A stretch of 22,434 bases of DNA from Saprospiraceae bacterium (GCA_016710625.1 JADJVK010000042.1:1-22434), one strand, 5' to 3'. Counted from the stretch's first letter, positions 6,149-14,459 are shown. Program-made: numbers and translations. The notes: generated by a model from the sequence alone, not told the origin.

Positions 6149-6271
6149 ATAAATATGTTTTGTCTTAGCTTCAAGCCTCCCGAATATTAGGTAGATAATC
6201 CCGATCAAACTGGACACTGATAGACCCAAAGCATTCGGTTGAAACCTTAGGCAGTCAAAGACGATAGTTAT
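6149..6271. repeat. attC-like hairpin repeat, copy E
   Basis: The right core TAGTTAT (6265-6271) is identical to copies C and D and is preceded by the same GACGA as in D. TTTGTCT (6159-6165) pairs with AGTCAAA (6253-6259) at 6 of 7 positions, with spacers of 3 and 5 nt. The left core is decayed: aligned with the other copies it is ATAAATA (6149-6155), losing the AAC. Alternatively ATAACAA at 6133-6139, overlapping the stop codon of the preceding gene, serves as the left core. Inner sequence keeps CCTCCCGAATATT, AATCCCGATC and GCATTCGG shared with D. Confidence 0.55.
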
Positions 6272-6355
6272 GGGGTTAATGGAAATGAATAGTATATGTA
6301 AAATTTTATGCTATTTATTTCTTTTAATTTACTAATTTAATTCATGTTGCATATT
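6272..6355. repeat. intergenic leader repeat, copy E (left end only)
   Basis: GGGGTTAATGG and AATGAATAGTATATGTAAAA match copies C and D immediately right of the hairpin core, then similarity fades through a weak TTAATTCATGT match. The GGCAGCAGG and GGGTAGGGG parts are absent. This is where the repeat-bounded region ends. Confidence 0.6.
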
Positions 6356-6835
6356 GATACATTTTTAGTGGATCGCAATTTCAGAGTTAGTCGGCACTGA
6401 AAATAAGTGATTCTTAATTGATTCACCTCTTTTTTAAAAATATCCTAAATTGGGAAATCAAATTTTTAAAAAAACTTGAATATATAAATAAAATATTTTA
6501 AGTTTACATACAAATATACCAAGGAACTCCCCAGAAAAAGGTCTTCTAAGGAGCTCTTTCATAATTTGATTATATTTAAATTTTCAAATATTTAAGGTAT
6601 AAATTATTAATGAATTTTAATAAATTATAAGTTACCAATGTTTCATTGTTTAACATGGATTCATTAATTTCATAATATTTAAGAACCCTTATGATATAGT
6701 ATTTATATTAGTAAGATGAAAAATTAAATTTTCTATTGAAAATTTATTTAAGAATTGCAATAAATGATATAAAACTTAATTAGTATTAAAAACACATTGA
6801 TAGTCAATAATATATATCTTATAAAACTTTAAAAA
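6356..6835. other. intergenic stretch without a gene
   Basis: No gene-like frame is present on either strand. An imperfect short inverted repeat (GGAACTCC near 6522 with GGAGCTCT near 6550) is the only structure I see; the rest is A/T-rich sequence leading to the outer-membrane protein gene. No convincing promoter boxes were found. Confidence 0.5.
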
Positions 6836-7039
6836 ATGAATAAAACATCAGACCTAAAGTTAATATTCTCCTTTATAATTTCAATTTTAATCATTTCAAA
6901 ATTAAATAGCCAAATAACAAATAAATATGAAATTTATGGAAAAATTGTTGATAATAAATTTATTTCAATTGATTTTTCAATTGTCAATTTATACAAATAT
7001 TCAGATAGTACTAAGGTTGATGAAGTTGTAAACCGATGA
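6836..7039 (+). CDS. N-terminal part of outer-membrane beta-barrel gene (frameshifted)
   Basis: It encodes a signal peptide (hydrophobic core LIFSFIISILIISKL, cleavage near NSQ) and the first strands of a carboxypeptidase-regulatory-like domain (YEIYGKIVDNKFISIDFSI). The frame ends at CGA TGA (7034-7039). Removing one A from the AAA at 7030-7032 joins it to the next frame as VVTDEDGNFKFSNLMDGLY. That is the textbook continuation of this domain (a D-x-x-G-x-F turn followed by an L-x-x-G-x-Y turn). I therefore regard this and the following frame as one gene of about 777 codons. Confidence 0.75.
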   Translation: MNKTSDLKLIFSFIISILIISKLNSQITNKYEIYGKIVDNKFISIDFSIVNLYKYSDSTKVDEVVNR

Positions 7040-7067
7040 AGATGGAAATTTTAAATTTTCAAATTTA

Positions 7068-9167
7068 ATGGATGGGCTATATTTCATAAATGTAAAGACT
7101 TCTAAAAAAGATACTATTATTTTTTCAAAAATACATATTAATAAAAATATTGATTTAGGTACTATAAAAATTGATAATTATTCCATTAAACTTGATGAAG
7201 TTACGATAAAGGCTTATAAGCCAGCATTGAAAAGAAGTGCAGATCACATTGATTTGAATGTAAAAAATAGTTACTTGTCAAAAAGTGGTTTTGATATAAT
7301 TGAGTTGTTAAATTTAATTCCGAATGTAAATTCATCACTTGAGGGAGTTAAAATAAAAAATTCAACAGGAATTCTATATCTTATAGATGGAAAAGGGAAT
7401 AAGCATATTAATGAGCATAATTATCAAAGAATAATAAACCTGAATATACAAGAGATAGAAAAAATTGAAGTATATTCAAACCCACCTGCAAGATTTGATG
7501 CAGATGGTTCATCAGTGTTGAATGTAATTACTGTAAAAGATTTAAAACAAAGTAGTTTTAAATCAACCGCTAACTTAGGGTTGTTTCAAAATATAAAAAA
7601 TAAAGAAACATATAATCTGTATAATTATATTAATCTTAATTATAAAATTGGAAAATTAGGACTCTATTGTTATTTAGATTATTCAACTGCTGAGGAATTT
7701 CAAATTAATCAAAATAATATTTATTATAAAAATCTGAATTATGATCTAAATAATCGAAAAGAAGATTATAATAAATCTAATGGCATTGGTGTAAAATCTG
7801 GTGGAGTTTATAAACTAAATGATAAAAGCGAAATTATTATTGACGCTTCATTAAATTTATCTGGATTAAATGATTTTAATAAATTAACTTCTAATAATAT
7901 AATCATTTTTAAAAAAAATATGATCATAGATTCAATAAAAAATATTTCATTAACTAATAATAGCAATTCTACTTTTAGCAATTTAAATTTAGGATACTGG
8001 AGAAAACATAAAAAAAATAGTTTTGATATACAGTTCTATTATGACGGTTATAATCATAAGAATTCATCAATTGGATATTTAGAAAATTATGTAGCTAATT
8101 ATAATAAAAGTAATGAAAACAATTATAGTGCATTATGTAACTATCAAGATACAATATTTAAAAAATTTGAGATAAGATTTGGTTTAAAATATGCTAATAC
8201 TCAAACTCTTGAGAACATTTCAAATATTTTAAATACTGGTAATTTTAGATATTCAGAGAATATAAAATCAGCTTATCTTCAATTTTCAGGTGATTTTCTA
8301 AAAATAAAATGGCAATCTGGTCTTAGAGGAGAAGCTACAAATTGGAATATTGATATTCCATATATAAAGAATAACAATTATATCAATTTTTTCCCTTCTA
8401 TATTTTTAACAAAAGAGTTTAAAAAAATCACTATTAATACATCCTATACTAAAAGAGTTCAAAGACAGAATTTATCTGAAATAAATCCATTTTTAAACAT
8501 TAGAAATGATATTTTAAGTACCTATTCTGGAAATATTGATTTACTAAAACCACTTTTTATCGATTCTTATGAACTAAATTTTGACTTACAGAAAGGTTCA
8601 ATTTCAACTTATTTTAATAGAACAAAAAATTCAAGAATCTATTATCAAAATAGTAATGATACCTTAATAATCAACTCAGTGGCACAGAGTGTAGAATTCG
8701 AGAATACCTATGGTTTAAGTTTGAAATATCCAATTAATTATAAAAAAATTAGAATGAATCTATCATGGAATAGTAATTTAATTAATACCACCTTATTAGA
8801 TAAGTCTATTAATATTGGGTATTCCAATAGTTTTGCTCTTAACCTGAATGTTGAATTAAACAAAAATTTAAATTTAAGTAGCTTCATAATTCATTACTTT
8901 AAAGAAAATAATGCATATTTTTCTAGTAATGGTTATTGGAAAGCGAATTTAGGATTCAGTTATCAAAATAAAAATTCGCCTTTATCCTTTAAATTAAGAA
9001 TTAATGATTTATTTGGTAGAATTTACTTTGTTAAATTTAATTATCCATCAGTAAATCAATCATTAACAAATATTAGCAATGAAAGAGCTATTTCATTATC
9101 TGTAAATTACAATTTTAAATTGGGAAAAGAATTTAATGTTAAAAGTTTTGAAGGGAAAAGTAGATAA
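7068..9167 (+). CDS. outer-membrane beta-barrel family protein (TonB-receptor-like, OMP_b-brl type)
   Basis: This 699-codon frame is the main body of the frameshifted gene; true coding resumes at about 7033, before the nominal ATG. Residues 1-50 finish the carboxypeptidase-regulatory-like domain. Residues about 55-160 are plug-like (SADHIDLNVKNSYLSKSGF, IIELLNLIPNV, ILYLIDGKG, IEKIEVYSNPPARFDADGS, VLNVITVK), and the rest is a long series of alternating aromatic beta strands ending in VNYNFKLGKEFN. This is the layout of the Bacteroidota outer-membrane beta-barrel family related to TonB-dependent receptors (signal, plug, barrel). No substrate can be inferred: there is no SusD partner, no ECF sigma/anti-sigma pair and no obvious TonB box. 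It is the last gene of the very AT-rich left region. Confidence 0.85.
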   Translation: MDGLYFINVKTSKKDTIIFSKIHINKNIDLGTIKIDNYSIKLDEVTIKAYKPALKRSADHIDLNVKNSYLSKSGFDIIELLNLIPNVNSSLEGVKIKNSTGILYLIDGKGNKHINEHNYQRIINLNIQEIEKIEVYSNPPARFDADGSSVLNVITVKDLKQSSFKSTANLGLFQNIKNKETYNLYNYINLNYKIGKLGLYCYLDYSTAEEFQINQNNIYYKNLNYDLNNRKEDYNKSNGIGVKSGGVYKLNDKSEIIIDASLNLSGLNDFNKLTSNNIIIFKKNMIIDSIKNISLTNNSNSTFSNLNLGYWRKHKKNSFDIQFYYDGYNHKNSSIGYLENYVANYNKSNENNYSALCNYQDTIFKKFEIRFGLKYANTQTLENISNILNTGNFRYSENIKSAYLQFSGDFLKIKWQSGLRGEATNWNIDIPYIKNNNYINFFPSIFLTKEFKKITINTSYTKRVQRQNLSEINPFLNIRNDILSTYSGNIDLLKPLFIDSYELNFDLQKGSISTYFNRTKNSRIYYQNSNDTLIINSVAQSVEFENTYGLSLKYPINYKKIRMNLSWNSNLINTTLLDKSINIGYSNSFALNLNVELNKNLNLSSFIIHYFKENNAYFSSNGYWKANLGFSYQNKNSPLSFKLRINDLFGRIYFVKFNYPSVNQSLTNISNERAISLSVNYNFKLGKEFNVKSFEGKSR

Positions 9168-9307
9168 AATAGATTTTTTTTCAAAATATAATTGGAGTGT
9201 TTTTTTAAAAAAGAAAAACTTAATAATTTAATTAAAAAATTTTCGAAAAAAACCATCTAAACATTCTCTAATAATTTTCGTTTAAATCTCCATAAATTCA
9301 GTGCTTT

Positions 9308-10315
9308 ATGAAAAAATTAATTTTACCTTTTTTCTTGTTTTTTACTATTATTTTAAATGGGCAATCCTACAAAAAATATGTTTTTTTGGAACATGTAACC
9401 AACTCAAGATGTGGTATTTGCGGTAGTAAAAACCCAGGATTTTATTCAGTTATCAACAATTATCCTAAGGATATTGTACATATTAGTTATCATCCTTCTT
9501 TCCCATATAGCAGTTGCGAATTTTATAAAGCCAACCCTAATGAAAATAACAGTAGAGTTGGTTTTTATACGGATGTTTTTGGCACCCCATCTGTTTTGAT
9601 GAATGGAAAATTATTGGCTTCTTCATCCACTTTAATCACTGATAGTCAGATCAATACAGAAAAAGCATTGACATCTCCAGTTGAAATAAACGTAACGGAA
9701 ACTGGTACAACTACTCGTTCTTTCAAAGTAAAAATCAACAAAGCTAGTAATGCAGTCTTACCATCAGGTAACTATGTTTTTTATGCCTATATGGCGGAAA
9801 AATTAGTCCCTATCGCAACTTCAAATGGAGAAAAAGAGCATCATGATGTGTTTAGAAAAGCGATAACGTCAATTTCTGGAATTGATATTACTAATACAAT
9901 TAAAACTTCGAATTCAATTGAAATTCCGCTTTCTGATTATGTAGTTCCATCAGCTTATAATGAAAAAGAAATGTACTTGATTGCTTTTATCCAAAATACA
10001 ACGACAAAACAAATCTTAAATGTAGGGACAAAATTTACCACCACCACAAACACAGAGACCATTGTAAATCCTGAAGAATGGTTCTCTAGTTATCCAAATC
10101 CAGTAAAAAATAACTTGACACTTGAATTGAAAGACGGAGTTCAAATAGATGAAATTTCAATTGTGGATATGAATGGAAAACAAATTTTCACTAAAAATAT
10201 ATTTGAGCAAAAGCAACTTCTAATTGACTTTAGCCCCTATCCTTCAGGCAATTATATACTAAAAGTAAAAAATGGAAATAAAACTGCGATTCAAAAAATC
10301 GCTAAAGTAGATTAG
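9308..10315 (+). CDS. Omp28-like secreted protein with T9SS type A sorting domain
   Basis: The 335-residue protein starts with a signal peptide (MKKLILPFFLFFTIILNGQS). Residues about 22-105 have a thioredoxin-like fold with C35-G-I-C38 after VFLEHVTNSR and a likely cis-Pro loop (GTPSVLMNG), as in Omp28-related proteins. A beta-rich middle domain follows (VEINVTETGTTTRSFKVKI...). Residues about 262-335 are a T9SS C-terminal sorting domain (SSYPNPVKNNLTLEL ... VDMNGKQIF ... YPSGNYILKVKNG). It should be exported by Sec, then secreted across the outer membrane by T9SS and the tail removed. The CxxC suggests thiol-redox activity, unproven. A strong terminator follows. Confidence 0.88.
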   Translation: MKKLILPFFLFFTIILNGQSYKKYVFLEHVTNSRCGICGSKNPGFYSVINNYPKDIVHISYHPSFPYSSCEFYKANPNENNSRVGFYTDVFGTPSVLMNGKLLASSSTLITDSQINTEKALTSPVEINVTETGTTTRSFKVKINKASNAVLPSGNYVFYAYMAEKLVPIATSNGEKEHHDVFRKAITSISGIDITNTIKTSNSIEIPLSDYVVPSAYNEKEMYLIAFIQNTTTKQILNVGTKFTTTTNTETIVNPEEWFSSYPNPVKNNLTLELKDGVQIDEISIVDMNGKQIFTKNIFEQKQLLIDFSPYPSGNYILKVKNGNKTAIQKIAKVD

Positions 10316-10340
10316 CTTTTTAAGTATTATTAATTTTAAA

Positions 10341-10374
10341 AAACTCCCTATGACACATCATAGGGAGTTTTTTT
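10341..10374. terminator. strong bidirectional intrinsic terminator
   Basis: AAACTCCCTATGA (10341-10353) and its exact complement (10358-10370) form a 13-bp stem with loop CACA, followed by a T7 run on the + strand and preceded by A residues that give T's on the - strand. It lies between the convergent Omp28-like gene and the - strand pair at 10373-10833, and serves both. Confidence 0.92.
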
Positions 10375-10501
10375 ATAAAATGCCTTTTGCAATCAAATAA
10401 GGAATCAGCAACCACATTAATCCTTTGATAAGGAAAAACAAAAACCCTACTATCCCAACCTTCTTTAACCAAAGAATGACGCTATTTTTATTTAAACTCA
10501 T
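10373..10501 (-). CDS. small single-span membrane protein (42 aa)
   Basis: On the - strand ATG at 10499-10501 opens a 42-codon frame ending at TAA 10373-10375. The peptide begins MSLNKNSVILWLKKVGIVG and continues with a hydrophobic segment (FLFFLIKGLMWLLIPYLIA), giving basic N-terminus plus one membrane span. The pattern KKVGxxGFLFFLIKGL-W resembles small unannotated proteins I associate with Bacteroidota, so I think it is a real gene. Its start is 2 nt after the stop of the monooxygenase gene, implying co-transcription and coupling, and its stop abuts the shared terminator. Function is unknown. Confidence 0.6.
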   Translation of the reverse strand: MSLNKNSVILWLKKVGIVGFLFFLIKGLMWLLIPYLIAKGIL

Positions 10502-10503
10502 AT

Positions 10504-10833
10504 TTATTCAGCAATAACTTGATATGTCTTGAACGTAGAAGTCATCGGAGGGTTTTGTCCAGCCTCCTTTGCTTTTCGAATATCTTCAAATCCTCGTTTG
10601 TGTCCTTCCAAAAAATTAGGAGAATTTGTCCATTCTTTGAAGTGTTTTTCACTTTCCCAATAACTCACTATTAAAAATGGGTCGTTGTCTGTTTTGGGTT
10701 TCAGTACATGCATATTTTTGAAACCAGGCATTAAGTCAATAGCCTTTGCTCTTGATCCAAAAAGTGCTTCAAACCTAGGTTTGTAAGCTTCTTCACACTG
10801 AATGTAATTGATTGCTACAAAATGATTTTCCAT
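10504..10833 (-). CDS. antibiotic biosynthesis monooxygenase (ABM) family protein
   Basis: This 109-residue protein is one compact ferredoxin-like ABM domain: strand VAINYIQCEEAYKPRFEALF, PGFKNMHVLKPKTDNDPFL, IVSYWESEKHFKEWTNSP, and a long helix with GHKRGFEDIRKAKEAG. The W-E-S-x-x-x-F-x-x-W motif and length match HmoA/IsdG-like heme-degrading or quinol monooxygenases. Some of these cleave heme to release iron and others act on small aromatic compounds. The heme-binding histidine cannot be fixed from the sequence alone, so I leave the substrate open. It is the first gene of a two-gene - strand unit with the 42-residue membrane protein. Confidence 0.85.
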   Translation of the reverse strand: MENHFVAINYIQCEEAYKPRFEALFGSRAKAIDLMPGFKNMHVLKPKTDNDPFLIVSYWESEKHFKEWTNSPNFLEGHKRGFEDIRKAKEAGQNPPMTSTFKTYQVIAE

Positions 10834-10865
10834 AATAATAAATTAGATTAATTCTAAATAAGCCT

Positions 10866-10873
10866 CAAAGGTA
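10866..10873 (-). promoter_or_regulatory. putative -7 box for the monooxygenase gene
   Basis: Read on the - strand the bases are TACCTTTG, an exact TAnnTTTG match, 32 nt before the ATG at 10833. No TTTG/TTG lies at the expected distance upstream, so only half of the promoter is visible. Confidence 0.4.
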
Positions 10874-11029
10874 ATCCTTGGCTTTCATATTAAGAAACAT
10901 TATTTAGATTAATTATAAATAAAAATCAATCCTCCATTTTATACTTAACATTATTTTAAAATTAAAGTTGAAATCCTTGAAATTCAACTGCATTGCATTG
11001 AGCTCAATAATTTTATTAAATAAATAAAA

Positions 11030-11057
11030 TTGAAAACAATTTCAAATACTATCTTTG
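11030..11057 (+). promoter_or_regulatory. putative truA promoter
   Basis: TATCTTTG (11050-11057) exactly matches the Bacteroidota -7 box and ends 10 nt before the truA ATG. A TTG at 11030-11032 is the best upstream box, but its spacing (17 nt) is short of the usual 19-20. Confidence 0.5.
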
Positions 11058-11067
11058 TACATAAAAA

Positions 11068-11811
11068 ATGCGATATTTTCTTGAAATAGCTTATAATGGA
11101 ACTCGATTCTGTGGATGGCAAAGGCAACCCAATGCTATTTCAGTACAAGAGGTGATTGAAAACTCGATTCAAACCTTATTGCAAGAAAAAATTGAAACGA
11201 TTGGTTGTGGAAGGACTGATACTGGCGTTCATGCCTCAAAATATTATTTGCATTTCGACACAGAAAATAAATCAATAGAAAATTATATTCCGAGATTAAA
11301 TAAATTAGTTGGGAATGATATTGCGATAAAATCCATTATCCCTGTTGCTGAATCAGCTCATGCAAGATTTGATGCAGAGCGAAGAGCTTATAAATATTTT
11401 ATTACAGGACAAAAGGATCCTTTCAGCCAAGAAACAAAATATTATTTGTTTAATTCAAAATTGTTAGACACTGATTTATTACAAAAAACGGCTGCCTTAT
11501 TTCTTTCTTACCAATCCTTTTTCCCATTTTGTAAAACAGGTAGTAATAATTTATCTGTGGATTGCACTTTATTTGAAAGTAAATGGGAAATTGATGAAAT
11601 GAATCAACAATTTGTTTACATGGTTAGTGCCAATAGATTTCTGAGAGGAATGGTTCGGCTTTTAGTGGGAGCATGTCTTTCTGTAGCCAGTGGTTTATTG
11701 ACTTTCGAGGAGGTGAAATATGCATTGGATCAACAAATTAGATTGAAAAAAAGTCAAAGTGTTCCGCCACAAGGATTATATTTGTGTGAAATCGTTTATC
11801 CATATTTATAA
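11068..11811 (+). CDS. truA: tRNA pseudouridine synthase A
   Basis: TruA converts U38-U40 of the tRNA anticodon stem to pseudouridine. The 247-residue protein has the full family length. It shows RYFLEIAYNGTRFCGWQRQ at the N-terminus, the catalytic motif GCGRTDTGVHA with nucleophile Asp51, RFDAERRAYKYFI in the middle, and ANRFLRGMVRLLVGACL with VPPQGLYLCEI at the C-terminus. Start is ATG at 11068, immediately after the -7 box. The downstream M28 peptidase gene begins 11 nt after the stop, so the two are probably co-transcribed although unrelated in function. Confidence 0.97.
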   Translation: MRYFLEIAYNGTRFCGWQRQPNAISVQEVIENSIQTLLQEKIETIGCGRTDTGVHASKYYLHFDTENKSIENYIPRLNKLVGNDIAIKSIIPVAESAHARFDAERRAYKYFITGQKDPFSQETKYYLFNSKLLDTDLLQKTAALFLSYQSFFPFCKTGSNNLSVDCTLFESKWEIDEMNQQFVYMVSANRFLRGMVRLLVGACLSVASGLLTFEEVKYALDQQIRLKKSQSVPPQGLYLCEIVYPYL

Positions 11812-11822
11812 AATCATTTTTT

Positions 11823-13364
11823 ATGAAAACAGTCATTACTTTTCTAGCCCTATTACATTTTACTTTTTTGATAAATGCTCAAAATGCTGTCCCAAAAATT
11901 AAAAATTTTGAGGCTACATTCCTAAATATTAAGGAGACTCAATTTGGATTGGAAGTAAGTGATGCAGAAAATGATACCTTGAATATTGGATTGAAATTTT
12001 CAATCGACAATGGCTTGAATTATCAAAAAGTTTATGATTTCTCCGATTATGTTATTGGAAAAAGTGCACTCCCCAATTGGAAAATTCCAGATACTTTAGT
12101 TTCACAAGTAAATAATCTTATTTTTAAAGTAACTGTTTCAGATAACAAAAAAATAGATATTCAGCAAATTGTAAATCAAGTAGATACGAATAGATTAAGA
12201 AAGGAACTCACTTATATTCAAGGGATTCGACATCGAACAGCTGGGAAAGTGCATTTAGCAGAAGTGCAGGATAGTTTGTCTCACCAATTCGTCAATTTAG
12301 GGTTGGATACTGCCATTCAAAGATTTACCTATTCTGGATATGATGCTAAAAATATAATGGGTGCCACCAAATCCATTGGGAACGAAGATTCACTTTATAT
12401 ACTTTGTGCCCATTATGACTCCGTAAATAATGGTCCAGGAGCAGATGATAATGGAAGTGGAGTGGTAGGGATGAATGAAATTGCTAGAATTTTTGCACCT
12501 TATTCATTCAAGAAAAAAATAAAATTTATTGGTTTCGATTTGGAAGAAGCTGGCTTGATTGGAAGTACTAAATTCATAACCAACAAAGGAGTGAATGTTG
12601 GCGAAAAACTAATGGGAGCTATTGATTATGAAATGATTGGATTTTATTCTGACCAAGCTAATACTCAACTATTTCCAACTGGTTTCAATTTATTGTTTCC
12701 AGCAGCTTATGCTCAGTCAGCAGCAGACAATTTCAAAGGAAACTTCATCACAAATGTTGCAAATGTTGCATCAGATTCCTTAAAAAAGCGATTTGACAAT
12801 GCTGCCAGCACTTATGTGAAAGATTTGAAAGTAATTAGTATTGCTGTTCCTGGTAATGGATCAATTGCTCCTGACTTAAGAAGAAGCGACCATGCTCCAT
12901 TTTGGGATGCAGGATATCCAGCTTTGATGTTGACGGATGGTGCCAATTTCAGAAATTTGAATTATCACACAGCAAAAGATAGTATTCAGCTTTTGAATTT
13001 TACTTTTATGGGCAATGTTGTGAAAGCAACCATTGGTATGTTAGCAGAAGCTGCTGGCATCGAACATACCGCTACGGCAACTACGAAGTGGGTTTTAGAA
13101 GTGAATAATGACATTATTTTACAGGAAAATCATATAAAATTGTTTCCAAACCCAACTCAATCCATTTTAAATATTGAATTGGCAGATGATCGGTTGGTGA
13201 ATGGAAATTTAATAATCAATGAAGTTGGTGGCAAGTTGGTAATGAAAACCAAAGTAAATTCCATTTCACAACAAATCAATATTGCTCAACTTCCGAATGG
13301 CATCTATCAAATGACGATAGAAAAGGATGGTATTCAGGCGATTACAAAATTTATTAAGCAATAG
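11823..13364 (+). CDS. secreted M28 family zinc peptidase with T9SS sorting domain
   Basis: Residues 1-20 are a signal peptide (ends INAQ). Residues about 21-110 form a beta-rich Ig-like leader domain and 120-410 the M28 catalytic domain. Expected di-zinc ligands are present in order: His197 (CAHYDS), Asp208 (GADDNGSG), Glu241 or Glu242 (DLEEAG), Asp268 (AIDYEMIG) and His382 (NYHT), with the family SDHAPFW motif at 355-361. Residues about 438-513 are a T9SS type A tail (KLFPNPTQSILNIEL ... LPNGIYQMTIEKDG). It should act as an exported aminopeptidase-like enzyme in peptide scavenging. Length, 513 residues, is normal for such fusions. It follows truA by 11 nt. Confidence 0.93.
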   Translation: MKTVITFLALLHFTFLINAQNAVPKIKNFEATFLNIKETQFGLEVSDAENDTLNIGLKFSIDNGLNYQKVYDFSDYVIGKSALPNWKIPDTLVSQVNNLIFKVTVSDNKKIDIQQIVNQVDTNRLRKELTYIQGIRHRTAGKVHLAEVQDSLSHQFVNLGLDTAIQRFTYSGYDAKNIMGATKSIGNEDSLYILCAHYDSVNNGPGADDNGSGVVGMNEIARIFAPYSFKKKIKFIGFDLEEAGLIGSTKFITNKGVNVGEKLMGAIDYEMIGFYSDQANTQLFPTGFNLLFPAAYAQSAADNFKGNFITNVANVASDSLKKRFDNAASTYVKDLKVISIAVPGNGSIAPDLRRSDHAPFWDAGYPALMLTDGANFRNLNYHTAKDSIQLLNFTFMGNVVKATIGMLAEAAGIEHTATATTKWVLEVNNDIILQENHIKLFPNPTQSILNIELADDRLVNGNLIINEVGGKLVMKTKVNSISQQINIAQLPNGIYQMTIEKDGIQAITKFIKQ

Positions 13365-13389
13365 AATAATTCCAAAAAACACTATTCTA
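13362..13389. terminator. weak hairpin between convergent genes
   Basis: TAGAATA (13362-13368) and TATTCTA (13383-13389) are exact complements spanning the M28 stop codon and the CDF stop codon, with a 14-nt A-rich loop. The stem is short and lacks a clear T-tract, so it may not terminate efficiently. Confidence 0.3.
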
Positions 13390-14373
13390 ATCTATTCGAT
13401 GTTTCGAATTGCTGATTACATTTTTTAGATTCCATTCTATTTTTTGTTGAAATTCATGTTTTCTGACTGGGCAATCCTTTTTTGTACAAATTTTACAGGA
13501 ATAATCCATACAACCATCTGTATGTACAAATAGCTCTACATTGTCCTCAAAGTGATTTTTTACAAACTTTTCTAGCTTATCTATTTCGTTATGTGCTTCA
13601 TGTACATTCAAATAATAAGGAACTGTGAGATGGCAATCGATATGCATAATGCTGCCATACTTGATGATTCTAAAGTTGTGAAGGTCTATCCAATTTTCAT
13701 TTTTTTCCCCATCCAAAAGGGAAATAATCTGTGTCAATAAGGTCTTGTCAGCTTCATCCATGATGCCAGCAATGGATGCTCTTAATATTTTGTAACCAGA
13801 AATAATGATGATAATTGAAAATACAATCGCAATGACGCTATCTATCCAACTAAGTTTGAAAAAATAGATTAAAATCAATCCCAAAACTATCCCAATAGTT
13901 GCATAAGTATCTGATATAATATGTTTTCCACTAGCAATCAAAGCTAAAGAGTTGTTTTTCTTACCTTTTGCTATTGCATAAGTTCCCATGAAATAATTGA
14001 TAAGACCTGTGAAAGCAACTAAATAAATTCCATAATCCAATTTTTGAAGCTCTTGTCGATTAGATAAGTGATAAATGGCTTCTACCAAAATAATTAAACT
14101 TGTAAAAATCATCAAGGTTCCTTCCAAAGTTGAGGATAAAAATTCAACCTTTCCATGACCATAAGGGTGATTTTCGTCTCTAGGCTTTGAGGATAACTTC
14201 AAGCTATACATTCCTACCAAACTTGCAATTACATTAATGCTATACTCCAAAGTGTCGGTAAGCACTGAGATAGATTGAGTAACATACCAAGCTGAAATTT
14301 TAATGATAAATAATACAATTGTAATATAGAAGATGGATTTCTGAAATTGATAATTTTCGATAGATTTATTCAA
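13387..14373 (-). CDS. cation diffusion facilitator (CDF) transporter with Cys-rich tail
   Basis: This 328-residue inner-membrane protein has about six membrane spans (near 13-30, 38-57, 85-103, 115-133, 152-172, 177-194) and a cytoplasmic C-terminal ferredoxin-like domain (about 205-285). CDF proteins export divalent metals such as Zn, Fe, Mn or Co by proton antiport. Site residues are visible in TM2 (LTD40-T-L-E43) and TM5 (H151-IIS-D155), with NHPYGHGKVEF in the first cytoplasmic loop. TM2 has D-x-x-E in place of the usual D-x-x-x-D. The last 40 residues add a cluster CMDYSCKICTKKDCP (four cysteines between 288 and 301), a possible extra metal site. Metal specificity cannot be read with confidence. 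It is convergent with the M28 gene. Confidence 0.92.
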   Translation of the reverse strand: MNKSIENYQFQKSIFYITIVLFIIKISAWYVTQSISVLTDTLEYSINVIASLVGMYSLKLSSKPRDENHPYGHGKVEFLSSTLEGTLMIFTSLIILVEAIYHLSNRQELQKLDYGIYLVAFTGLINYFMGTYAIAKGKKNNSLALIASGKHIISDTYATIGIVLGLILIYFFKLSWIDSVIAIVFSIIIIISGYKILRASIAGIMDEADKTLLTQIISLLDGEKNENWIDLHNFRIIKYGSIMHIDCHLTVPYYLNVHEAHNEIDKLEKFVKNHFEDNVELFVHTDGCMDYSCKICTKKDCPVRKHEFQQKIEWNLKNVISNSKHRID

Positions 14374-14459
14374 AATAGCTTTTTTTGATTTTTATGCCTC
14401 TAGTTTATTGATATTAAGTGCAAAATAAGGTTATATTACTTTGAAATAAAAAAATTAAT

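Noticed and set aside
6522..6560. Short inverted repeat GGAACTCC/GGAGCTCT as a terminator for the gene at 5192
   Set aside because: It lies nearly 400 bp past the stop, has mismatches and no proper stem-T-tract arrangement.
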